From assembly GCA_016946835.1 (NCBI GenBank), contig JACVTC010000143.1:70001-85000 (forward strand): DNA of 15,000 nt, read 5' to 3'. The position numbers and the translations under genes were made by a program. Source of the DNA: Neocallimastix lanati (nom. inval.). Its lineage: Eukaryota > Neocallimastigomycota > Neocallimastigomycetes > Neocallimastigales > Neocallimastigaceae. The notes beneath the pieces were generated by a model. That model saw only the letters and a program-made list of their open reading frames with translations. It was not told the DNA's origin and did no database searches. This document shows, in pieces, positions 1 through 9,031 of the stretch; within the stretch, counting starts at the first letter, position 1; every line of letters starts with the position of its first letter.

Positions 1-383
<383 letters not shown>

Positions 384-1036
384 CATTTTATTTCCATTTA
401 CATTTTGCCAGGTATCTGGATTTTCACAGTAAATACATCTAGCAGGACAACTATATATATTTATATTTATAATATTATGAAATAATATTTTATTTTATTT
501 CAAAAATAATACATAAATTAGAATTATTAATAATTTAAAGGTATTGTTAGTTATTCGGTTAATATTTTTATTTAATTTTATTTTGTTTAATCATATTTTA
601 TAAATTTTTTCCTATTTTTTTAAAAAAACAATAATAGAAAAAAAAACTTTTTTTTTTTTTTTTTTTTTCTAAATCCTTACCCAGTAACAAATAATAAGAA
701 ACGGTTTCCTGGACCTTCTAAAGAACCCATACTTTCAACAGAGTGAACATAACCCTCACAGTTAATGTAATCAGTCTTGGATGGGTCGAAAGGAGCCTTA
801 TTCTTCTTAACTAATCTTTTTCCTTTTTTTTGATTAATATTACATTCACCACCACTTTGACATTGAGCTTCTTGTAATAAAGAAGGCTTATTAGAAAATA
901 AGCAATGTTGATTTAACAAAGCATTGTTGTTAAGTTTTAAGTTAGTATTTAATGGAAGCTTAGTAGCAGCTAAAATTGAAGCTGGCTTTAATAAAGAAGC
1001 TTTATTTAAGCCTACAGTTGTTAATAAAGAAGACAT
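384..1036 (-). CDS. Pyruvate formate-lyase activating enzyme, 5' part (exons 1-2, incomplete)
   Basis: This is a radical-SAM enzyme that installs the glycyl radical on pyruvate formate-lyase, using S-adenosylmethionine and a 4Fe-4S cluster. Exon 1 is 1036-681 and exon 2 is 450-384. The intron (680-451) opens GTAAGG and ends TATAG. Joining splits a Gly codon as GG|T, and exon 2 ends after Met141 at a GTAAGT donor. Residues 95-119 carry the typical N-terminal motif (GYVHSVES, then LEGPGNRF). Cys120, Cys124 and Cys127 form the CxxxCxxC cluster motif, followed by ENPDTW. Bacterial relatives begin close to the GYVHS motif, so about 94 residues are extra here. Residues 1-55 have no Asp or Glu and carry Lys at 12, 17, 26, 34 and 50, which looks like a hydrogenosomal/mitochondrial presequence (inference). 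ATG 1036-1034 is the first Met of the open frame. The remaining exons, with most of the radical-SAM barrel, lie beyond the left edge. Family call is strong; targeting is moderate. Confidence 0.9.
451..680 (-). other. Intron 1 of the activating-enzyme gene
   Basis: This 230-nt intron has a GTAAGG donor at 680-675 and an AG acceptor at 452-451. It is nearly all A and T and holds a T21 run on the plus strand (648-668) close to the donor. Splicing it out joins the residues ahead of the first cluster cysteine directly to CPARC. That is exactly what the family requires, so the boundaries are well supported. Confidence 0.88.
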
Positions 1037-3362
1037 TTTATTATATTATAAAAATATAGTATATATATATATACTTTTTGTAATAACAAAAAAATATTAA
1101 ATATAAAAAAAAAATTAAAATAAAATAAAAAAAGGTTTCTTTTTTGAATATTTTATATTAAAAAAATTTTTTTCTCAAATCTAAAATTATTATTGTAATT
1201 AATTATAATTTAATTAATAATTAGTATTAACGACAAAAAATCTTTTCGTTTTTTTTTTTTTTTTTTGTTTTATTTTTTAAGTTATTAATTATTAATTGTT
1301 AATTGTTAATTATTAATTATTATTTTTTTTTTTATCTTTTATTATTTATTTATTATTTTATAAATATAATTACAGTTTGGTTATAGTTAATTTTTTATAT
1401 ATATATATATATAAATATTCATTATTGTAATTTAACTAATATTTAAAATTTAGATAATACCAATTTAATAATTATAAAATATTATTCTTTTTTATATTAA
1501 GATAAATTATAAATTAATATCTTTTTATTATTTATGATTTATTATTTAAAAATTATTATTTATCTTTTATTTTTTATTATTTAATTTTTTTTTTTTTTTT
1601 TTTGTTTTTTGTTTTAATATATATATAATCTTAAGATTTTCAATAAACTATTAATATATTTAAAAGAATTGAAATAAATATATTTGAATATAATCAATTA
1701 TTTATTTAAATAACTTTTCTAATATTATTTTATATAAATTTCAATTAAATCAAAAATTTCTTTTTTATTTTTTTTTTTATATTTTCTAAATAAAAATTGG
1801 GATATAAAAATTATATTATTTTCATATATTACTTTATACATATAATATATATAATTAAATAGTCTAAATATAAAAAAATTGTTTATCCTTTTTTTTTATT
1901 TTATTTTACATTTATATTTCAATATATAACAAAATACTCTGCATATCTATATAAATAATTTAAATAAATATATTAGCTGTCTATTGGTCATTCTATTAAT
2001 TAATATAATGGTAAATTTTAAAAAATGATTCATCCATACGACAAAAAATGTAGATACATTTACATTATTAATTACATTTTTATACAATATACTAAGAGTA
2101 TAATTTATTCATTAATATAAAATAAGTATAATATATAAATATATATATTTTTTATATATTGTAATATATAATAAATATATTTATATTTTAAAAATAAAAA
2201 ATAAAAATAATAAAAAAAAATTAAATATTAAATATTAAATCTTGTAATTATTATTAATTATTAATATTTTTAATTATTAATTATTATTTTTAAAAATTAT
2301 TCTACACTTATTTTTTTACTTGATGTCTTACCTATTATTGTTACAATTAATTTAAAATTGTAAATGTCACAGAAAGAAATGATAATAATAATAATAATTA
2401 AAATATATATATATTTATTATATTTTATTTATTAATATAATATTTACTAAGAAATAATAGTTAAAAATATCTTAATTATTTATAATACAAAAGAAAGAGG
2501 AAAAATTAATGAAAATTAATAAAAAAAAATGAATTCTTTTTAATAAAATGTAATTAAAAAAAAAAATAGAAATATAATAATAAATGAATTTTTAAAAAAC
2601 CCCACTCTCTTTAAAAAGAACAATAAATTATGTCTAAATTAAATTGGTAAATTGATTTTATTTGTTGGATTTATGGATTCATTAAATAAGATAATCTTTA
2701 TAGATGATGTTATATTTTATATATATATATATATTTTTTACTAATTTTTATTTTTAACTTAAGATCATTTTTCACCATTATGCCCTTATACATTTTAATG
2801 ATTAATAATTATAATCTAATAGCTTATGAATTACTACCTTTTTTAAAAGATTTTTATCCATAATTAAAAATTTTTTGGTTTTAACTTCATTTTCTATTTA
2901 ATTTACTAATATCATAAATTATTGATGACGATTATTTGTTATAGTAATAGTAATTGCATAATTAATAACCATTAGAAAATAGAAATTTTATAATCAATAA
3001 TAAATTTTTATAAAAATTAATTATTAATGATTAGTTATTAAAATTTTTTGATAATAAAGTATATTTTATAGAGTTTTTTTGTTAATAAATTTAACTATAT
3101 ATTTAATATGATGCTTATTATATAAAAAAATTTTTTTTTTTTTTTTTTTAAAATTCATAAAGAAATACAATTTTAATTAGCATTGTAATTATTGTAATTA
3201 TAAATTTTATAAGAAAATATTGTGCATTAATATAAGAGTTAAATCTATAATATTTTAAAAAAAGAAAATTATGATCAATTTTTTTTCTTAACTATAAATG
3301 TTAATGGGGCAGCCTAACTAGACATCCAAAATTTCAGTATCATTGATTAATACAAAATAGAA

Positions 3363-3364
<2 letters not shown>
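1037..3364. other. AT-rich intergenic region, no gene seen
   Basis: No open frame of useful length and no family motif was found on either strand. An alternating TA tract at about 1060-1073, some 25-35 nt upstream of the activating-enzyme ATG, could act as a TATA-like element but is not distinguishable from background. Poly(T) runs lie at 1249-1266 and 1585-1603. A small patch richer in G and C lies at about 3303-3330 and I could not assign it. Confidence 0.6.

Positions 3365-3394
<30 letters not shown>
3365..3394. repeat. Poly(A) tract, 30 A
   Basis: This is an uninterrupted run of 30 A. It follows the unassigned GC-richer patch at about 3303-3330. About 130 bp further on the same strand carries a T41 run, so the two can pair. 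Confidence 0.9.
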
Positions 3395-3396
<2 letters not shown>

Positions 3397-3525
3397 AATA
3401 ATATATAAGAAATGAATTATATTATTAAATAAATATTACAAAATTACAAAATTAAAACTAATTATAAATATTTAATTATAATTATATAATATATATAATT
3501 CATATTTATATATTTCAATTTTCTT

Positions 3526-3526
<1 letters not shown>

Positions 3527-3567
<41 letters not shown>
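3527..3567. repeat. Poly(T) tract, 41 T
   Basis: This is an uninterrupted run of 41 T, one of the two longest homopolymers in the window. It is followed after a short gap by an AAT microsatellite. Confidence 0.9.
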
Positions 3568-3570
<3 letters not shown>

Positions 3571-3594
3571 GAATGATATGAAAGGGATAATTAA

Positions 3595-3660
<66 letters not shown>
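3595..3660. repeat. (AAT)22 microsatellite
   Basis: There are twenty-two perfect AAT copies, followed by one interrupted unit (AGTAAT). Confidence 0.9.
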
Positions 3661-3661
<1 letters not shown>

Positions 3662-3996
3662 GTAATAAAATAAAATTAAAAAAAATTTAATCCTTGGGAT
3701 AAATTAAAATTATTCATATCGTATTATAATAAACAAATAAAAAAAATTTTTTTTTTCTCTTTTATCTTTTCTTCAAATCAAAATGATGTAGTTTCTATTA
3801 TAACATTTTTTGTATGATTATATAATATATATTACAAATTCGTTTTTTTTATGATTGATCCTTTATTATTTACATAATTTCTAATTAATTATTATTTTAT
3901 TTTTTTCAATATCATTTGTTATTTTTAACCTTTATTATTTCAAAATATTTAAAATTCTCTTTTTTTATTATTACTATTATTATCTTTAATATTACT

Positions 3997-4032
3997 TATT
4001 ATTAACATTAATACTTATTAATGTTAATAATA
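3997..4032. repeat. Perfect short inverted repeat (17-bp arms, 2-nt loop)
   Basis: The left arm core attattaacattaata is followed by CT and then its exact reverse complement. One more pair outside makes 17 bp. In such AT-rich DNA short palindromes are expected, but a perfect 17-bp stem containing a C-G pair on each arm is longer than most here. It could extrude as a cruciform. No gene is near enough to make it a terminator. Confidence 0.6.
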
Positions 4033-4175
4033 TTCTTAATATCATATCATTCATTATCATTGATTTTATTATTAAATAATTAAAAAAAAAAAAAAAAAAA
4101 AATAGCATTATTATTATTATTATTTTATAATATTAGTAATAATAAAATAAGATTAATAATAAAAATAAATTTTTA

Positions 4176-4180
<5 letters not shown>

Positions 4181-4232
<52 letters not shown>

Positions 4233-4253
4233 TATTATTATTATTATTATTAT
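4181..4253. repeat. (ATT)n microsatellite with one phase shift
   Basis: ATT units run from 4181 and break phase at 4230/4231, where one T is missing, then continue to 4253. A poly(A) run of 21 lies upstream at 4082-4102. The flanks (AAAAATAAATTT before, TAAAAATAAAAATAAA after) are partly self-complementary. Confidence 0.85.
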
Positions 4254-5715
4254 AAAAATAAAAATAAAAAAAAGTATAGAAATAAATGTAATATCCTACA
4301 TCAATTCATTCAGAAATTAAATTATATAAATATATATAAATAAAATTGAATAAATAAAGTAATTAATCAAAATATTTTAAACTTTAATTGCTATTTCATC
4401 CTAAAATTTCTCCACATTTAAAATATTATTTATATAATTATAATTATTATAATTAACAATAATTGTTGTACGAAATTAATTAATTTAAACATCCATTATT
4501 AATGCATTTTTTTTTTAAATTAATTTTAATCAAATTCAACTTACTTAACTCATTATTATTAATTAACGGTAAATGGGAATAAAGTTCCATAATTTCCATT
4601 TATTTTAATATATATATAATTTATTATTTATTATATAATACATAATAGTATATATAATTATTTATTTAAAAAAATAATAATAATAAGAATATCAATATAA
4701 TAATAATAATAATAATAATAATGATAATAATTAATTTTAATAAATCAACATTTTTTATTATTATTTTGGTTATTAGTTTAGAATATAAATAAATAAAGGA
4801 CTTTTTAAATATATCCTTTTAGTAATAAAACCTTCAAATAAATTAAAATGAACTTTTCAATTAGTAATATTAATTGTAATAAAACACAATGTAAAAAAAA
4901 AAAAATAAAAATAAAAAGAATAAAATCATAAAATTGAGAATAATTTTATGAAATTTTAATAAATTATTTTAATTTTAAATAATTAAAATTTTAAATTCAT
5001 AGGCTTTAAAAAGGTTATCTATAATTATTAAAATATAATTATAATATGATTTTGTCATTTAGAGTTAAAATATTATAATATTATTTATTTATAGAAATAT
5101 AATTTATATTTTTTTTTAAAATAAATATTAAGTAGTTTATGATTACTAATTACTAATTTTTATCTTTATCTATATTTGAATTTAGATTTTTATTTTATTT
5201 TACCAAAAATCATAAAAAACCAAAAATTTTCTTATTTCTTGTTCTAGTATAATAATTAATTAAAAGTTTAAAATATCGTTTTGTATTATTACTAATGGAT
5301 TGATACAGTATTTTCATATTTCTTTTAAAAAAATTTTTTTTATATTAATTTTTTTTTTTTTTTTTTTTTTTGGCAAATTTTATATTATTTTTAGATAATA
5401 TATAATATGAAGGCAATTAAAATAAAAAAGAAAAAAGAAAAAAGAAAAAAGAAAAAAAAAATTAAAACAAAAAAAAATAGAAATAAGAAAAAAATAAAAT
5501 AAAAATAACATAAAAATGATAATATAAAAGTAATTAAAAAAAATAAATAAATAATTACAAAATGGAGAATTGAGAAAAAAACAATAAACTAAAAATGTAT
5601 TTTTATTATATATTTATTAAAAATTAATGTAGTTTAAGAATGATTTGGTTTTTTATTATAAAATTTAAATATACTAATTTAAGAAATCATTATTGATGTA
5701 GTTAATATTATAATT

Positions 5716-5717
<2 letters not shown>
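4254..5717. other. AT-rich intergenic region, no gene seen
   Basis: No supportable coding region was found on either strand. The longest start-to-stop readings are short and made of Lys, Asn, Ile, Phe and Tyr, as expected from base composition. A T23 run lies at 5349-5371. Confidence 0.6.
5430..5460. repeat. (GAAAAAA)n purine tract
   Basis: Four successive GAAAAAA units give an all-purine stretch, opposite an all-pyrimidine strand. The phased A-tracts have 7-nt spacing, which is shorter than a helical turn, so strong static bending is not expected. Confidence 0.8.

Positions 5718-5759
<42 letters not shown>
5718..5759. repeat. Poly(T) tract, 42 T
   Basis: This is the longest homopolymer in the window, uninterrupted, in gene-free DNA. 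Its exact length is likely to be variable and error-prone. Confidence 0.9.
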
Positions 5760-5760
<1 letters not shown>

Positions 5761-7147
5761 ATTATTCTTACTAAGATAGTGATATTATTAATAAATAAAA
5801 ATTTTATACAATAATCAAAAATTTTTTTTTCTATAAAAAAAACATGTATCTTTTATAAAAGAGGAATAATTTATACATATATATATAATATGTATAAAAA
5901 TAAATAATTAAGTAAATATGAACAGATAAAGAATAAATTATTGTAAAATAATGATAAAATAGCTTTTTTTTTTTTTTTTTTTTAGTTGTGATGTAAATTT
6001 AAATATATATGATTGATTATATTTAAACACTTATAATTCGTAATATACAATATTTTAAAGTAGTAATAAGAATAATAATAAAAAAATATTATTAAATAAT
6101 ATTATATAATAATTAAGTATATATATATATAATTATATATATATTTAATTATTTGCATTTTAATAATTTTTACCCTTTTTTTTTTTTTTTTTTTTTTATT
6201 TTTATAAAAAATTATATATTAAAAAAAAAAATTTTTTTTTTTTTGACAGATGAAACATGTTTATATTATAATATACTTATTAATTTTTTAATTTATAGAA
6301 TAAATGAAAAAAAAAGATATAAAATAAAATATAAATAAAAATGTATTATATATATATATAAATTTATTTTTACTTTTATTTTAAATATATAAAATACAAA
6401 ATATAAAAAAAAAAAAAATTATTATCTTTATGATTTATTATAATAAAACAATATAAAGTTAACATAAAAATAGTTAATTTTTATTTTATTTATTTTTGTT
6501 TATTTTATTCTTTTATTTTTAATTATACATATATATAAATAAATTAATGGTATTTTTTTTTTATTATTCAAATTATTTATACATTGTTGATTTTTATATA
6601 TGGTATATATATAGTTCAATATTCTTTTTTAAAAATATAATAGAAATAATTAGAAATATACAAATAGAGAATAAAAAAAATTTTGTTATATTTATTTTAT
6701 ATATAAATTAATCAATAAAAATAAAAAATTTATAATATTTTATATTTTATATAAAAATTTTAAATATATATATAATATTGATTTCTTGAATTGATTAAAG
6801 AGTTCCTTATTAAAAAAAATAAAACTATTTAATACATTAAATTATAAGGATATGAAAATATATATCAAATGCAAATGATATGTGTTAACTATTGCAGTTA
6901 TGTGCTTGATTACATTATTCTACATTATTAAATATAAAATATTTCTGTTTGAGGGTATCAATGCAGCGTAACGTTAAAATTTTAAAAATAATGCTAGATT
7001 ATTATAAAAAATTAATTATAAATAGCATGTAGTGATATATTTTTGAATGAGTCTTTCTTAATGTAAAAGCAATAAAAATAAATAAATAAATAAACGCATA
7101 ATTAAATATAAGTATCTTTTCTGATTTAAAATGCTATATTTAACAGT
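5760..7147. other. AT-rich intergenic region, possible gene debris near its right end
   Basis: Positions 5760-6840 hold only AT-rich DNA, with a T20 run at 5964-5983. From about 6850 to 7140 the sequence is visibly less AT-rich. At 6958-6968 it reads tatcaatgca, which matches the end of the signal-peptide coding region of the gene at 7797. This suggests eroded coding DNA of the same family, but no continuous alignment could be made by eye. Confidence 0.45.
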
Positions 7148-7385
7148 ATGAATATGTTTAAAGTATAAAGTATAAAAATTTAATGGTAAGTATTACTTTA
7201 GTTTTTAATGCAGAAACGACACTTGTGCTCCCTAGTAGATTTATGTTGATTCAATTATTGAATTTCTAAATAAAAATGGAAATACAACAACATATATTGT
7301 TGATACTTGAATGTATAATTAAATTAAATCAAATAATTGTTATAATAATGAAAAAATGATACTTAATATAATTCAAATCATAATT
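7148..7385 (+). pseudogene. Decayed copy of the neighbouring cysteine-rich membrane protein gene
   Basis: The frame starting at 7182 lines up codon by codon with residues 37 to about 104 of the intact protein encoded at 7797-8513. Both share a Tyr-Tyr-x-Ser-Phe stretch and then Cys, Asn, Thr, Cys (relic CRNDTC, gene CKNETC). The relic then has I-I-E-F against F-I-E-F, followed by an identical T-T-Y-I-V-D-T and IKxNNC. A 24-nt stretch at 7286-7309 is identical to 8012-8035. The frame is broken by stops at 7206 (at Tyr45), 7233, 7236, 7308 (at Cys80) and 7320, and one codon is missing. The part 7148-7181 resembles the codons for about residues 23-36 with a deletion. No signal peptide is attached and the second cysteine module and membrane part are not recognisable, so this is a dead, truncated tandem duplicate offset by about 726 bp. 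Confidence 0.82.
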
Positions 7386-7796
7386 AATTAACGATTGGAA
7401 ATTAAGATGTTTAATAAATTTTAACCAATGTATAAATAAATGAATGAATGATTTATTATTGTATTAAATAAAATTAATATTTTTTTTTTTTTAGATATTG
7501 AAGTAAAAAAAATTTATTATTATATTACAAATAAATTTATTGAATTATTCATTTATTATTAATAATTTCTACTGTACTATAGAAAATTTATCTGTTGAAA
7601 TTTACATTACAATAATGTATTAAAATAAAATTGTAATAAAGTTCCAACCAATATGTTAAATAATAATAAAATATATATTAATTATAAATATTTTTCTCTC
7701 AAAAAATTTTTTATAAAAATAAAAAAAACATAAAAATAAAAAATTCGTAATAAAACAGATATAAATGAAAAAAAATAATGTATAAATTTATATATT
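7386..7796. other. Gap between pseudogene and intact gene
   Basis: The first part may continue the relic. Around 7427-7450 the text caatgtataaataaatga resembles the intact gene at its Gln-Cys codons followed by Asn-Lys-Cys. The remainder is AT-rich and must hold the promoter of the gene at 7797. No distinct promoter element stands out. A T12 run precedes 7493. Confidence 0.45.
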
Positions 7797-8513
7797 ATGA
7801 ATAATAAAAATATAGTAATAACTATATATGTTCTTCTTTATTTTCAATTTATCAATGCATTTGATATGAATAAGGTTAAAAGTAAAGAAGAAGTATTAAA
7901 AATTAATGATGAATATTATATCAGTTTTTATTGTAAAAATGAAACTTGTATTTTGGTAGATTTTGATTATACTGATTCTTTCATTGAATTTCCAGATGAA
8001 AATGGAGAAATAACAACATATATTGTTGATACTTGTACATATGATAATATTAAATTAAATAATTGTTTTAGTAAAAAATGTACTACTGATATACAATGTC
8101 TCTCTAATAAATGTATTGATGAGCATTGTGCTTTTAATGAAGAAACACCAATAGTTCATTGTGATGATATTTATGTTAAAAGTGGATGTAATAGAAGTTC
8201 ATATATGCATTATGGTAAACCATATGGTGATTTATGTAAAGTAGATGATGAATGTTCTTCTAAATGTTGTATAGAAGGAACTTGTAGAATTCAAAGTTAT
8301 GGTCCTTCTGATAGTAATGGTTCAATTTGTTCTATAATAATTTATACTTTTATATTTATATTCTTATTTATACTTTTAATAATTATAAGTATTATTATTT
8401 GTTGTTGCTGTTATATTAAATATCCACAAAGAAGAAAATATATTATAATTAATTCAATAATATACTTTACCATTATAATATTAGTAATTTTATATAGATT
8501 ATTTATATATTAA
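7797..8513 (+). CDS. Cysteine-rich membrane protein with signal peptide, unknown function
   Basis: This is an intact single-exon frame of 238 residues. Residues 6-21 are a hydrophobic signal peptide with probable cleavage after Ala21 (INA|FD). The outer part, about 22-178, has 16 cysteines (46, 51, 80, 90, 95, 101, 106, 111, 122, 131, 147, 153, 157, 158, 163, 178). Two similar modules are visible: C95-x5-C101-x4-C106-x4-C111 and C147-x5-C153-x3-CC-x4-C163. They recall the disulfide modules of Dickkopf-type cysteine-rich domains (resemblance only). N-glycosylation sequons lie at Asn48, Asn132 and Asn174. A membrane helix spans about 179-201, followed by a CCCC patch (202-205, possibly palmitoylated), a short basic loop (YPQRRK) and a second helix at about 215-237. 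Both ends would then face outward. An out-of-frame ATG just upstream meets a stop, so 7797 is the natural start. Base composition is far richer in G and C than the flanks. I cannot name the family; a lineage-specific surface protein is the best description. Confidence 0.85.
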   Translation: MNNKNIVITIYVLLYFQFINAFDMNKVKSKEEVLKINDEYYISFYCKNETCILVDFDYTDSFIEFPDENGEITTYIVDTCTYDNIKLNNCFSKKCTTDIQCLSNKCIDEHCAFNEETPIVHCDDIYVKSGCNRSSYMHYGKPYGDLCKVDDECSSKCCIEGTCRIQSYGPSDSNGSICSIIIYTFIFIFLFILLIIISIIICCCCYIKYPQRRKYIIINSIIYFTIIILVILYRLFIY

Positions 8514-8591
8514 TAAGATATGTTTAGACTTTAAAAATATTAAAATATATTAAATGTATTTTATTTATCACTAATATATATTTCTAGTCTC

Positions 8592-8597
8592 AATAAA
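8592..8597 (+). terminator. Possible polyadenylation signal AATAAA
   Basis: AATAAA occurs 79 nt after the stop codon of the cysteine-rich protein gene and is followed by an A-rich run. AATAAA is frequent by chance in this composition, so this is only a candidate. Confidence 0.25.
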
Positions 8598-8837
8598 GAG
8601 AAAAAAAAATATGAATATATATGGCATAACATATATTCTTAAAAGATGACATTAAATTTAATAATTATTCTAATGAAAATTGTTATTGCTATTTTAATAT
8701 TTTAATAATTAAAAATATTTTCTTCTTTAAATGAATATTTAATATTTGTGGAATATTCATTTTTAAAAAATAAATATGTATGTATATATATTTAATTTAA
8801 TAATTAACAAACAAAAGAAAAAAAAGAATAAAAAAAA

Positions 8838-9031
8838 TAATAATTATTTAATCTAGGATTATTAGTATAATAGATTATTAATTGAAAAATTTATTATTAT
8901 TATTAATATTATTACATACTTAATAATAATAATTAAAGTATTATTAAATAGTTTGTAATAATAAAAATAATAATAAATTTATTATTTAATAATCTTTATT
9001 ATATTAATAATCCTAGGTTAAATAATTATTA
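8838..9031. repeat. Foldback inverted repeat, MITE-like element
   Basis: The left arm from 8838 (taataattatttaatctagg) is the near-perfect reverse complement of the right arm ending at 9031 (cctaggttaaataattatta). The match continues inward for about 75-80 bp with only a few mismatches and one small indel, and weaker complementarity reaches almost to the centre. The whole 194 bp can therefore fold as one hairpin. The first two mismatches (8852 T opposite G, and about 8865 G opposite T) are G-T wobbles, as left by single transitions in a once-perfect repeat. TA occurs at both ends, compatible with a TA target duplication, but this means little in AT-rich DNA. No coding capacity. It lies about 320 bp past the stop of the cysteine-rich protein gene. 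Confidence 0.72.

Noticed and set aside
4847-4930. Short reading with Cys residues starting at the ATG near 4848
   Set aside because: It has only about 27 codons, the last half poly-Lys. The resemblance to cysteine-rich family members is too short to support a relic.
6153-6338. 61-residue open frame, plus strand
   Set aside because: It is made of Phe, Ile, Lys, Tyr and Asn from poly(T) and poly(A) runs, lacks any motif, and has the composition of the surrounding non-coding DNA.
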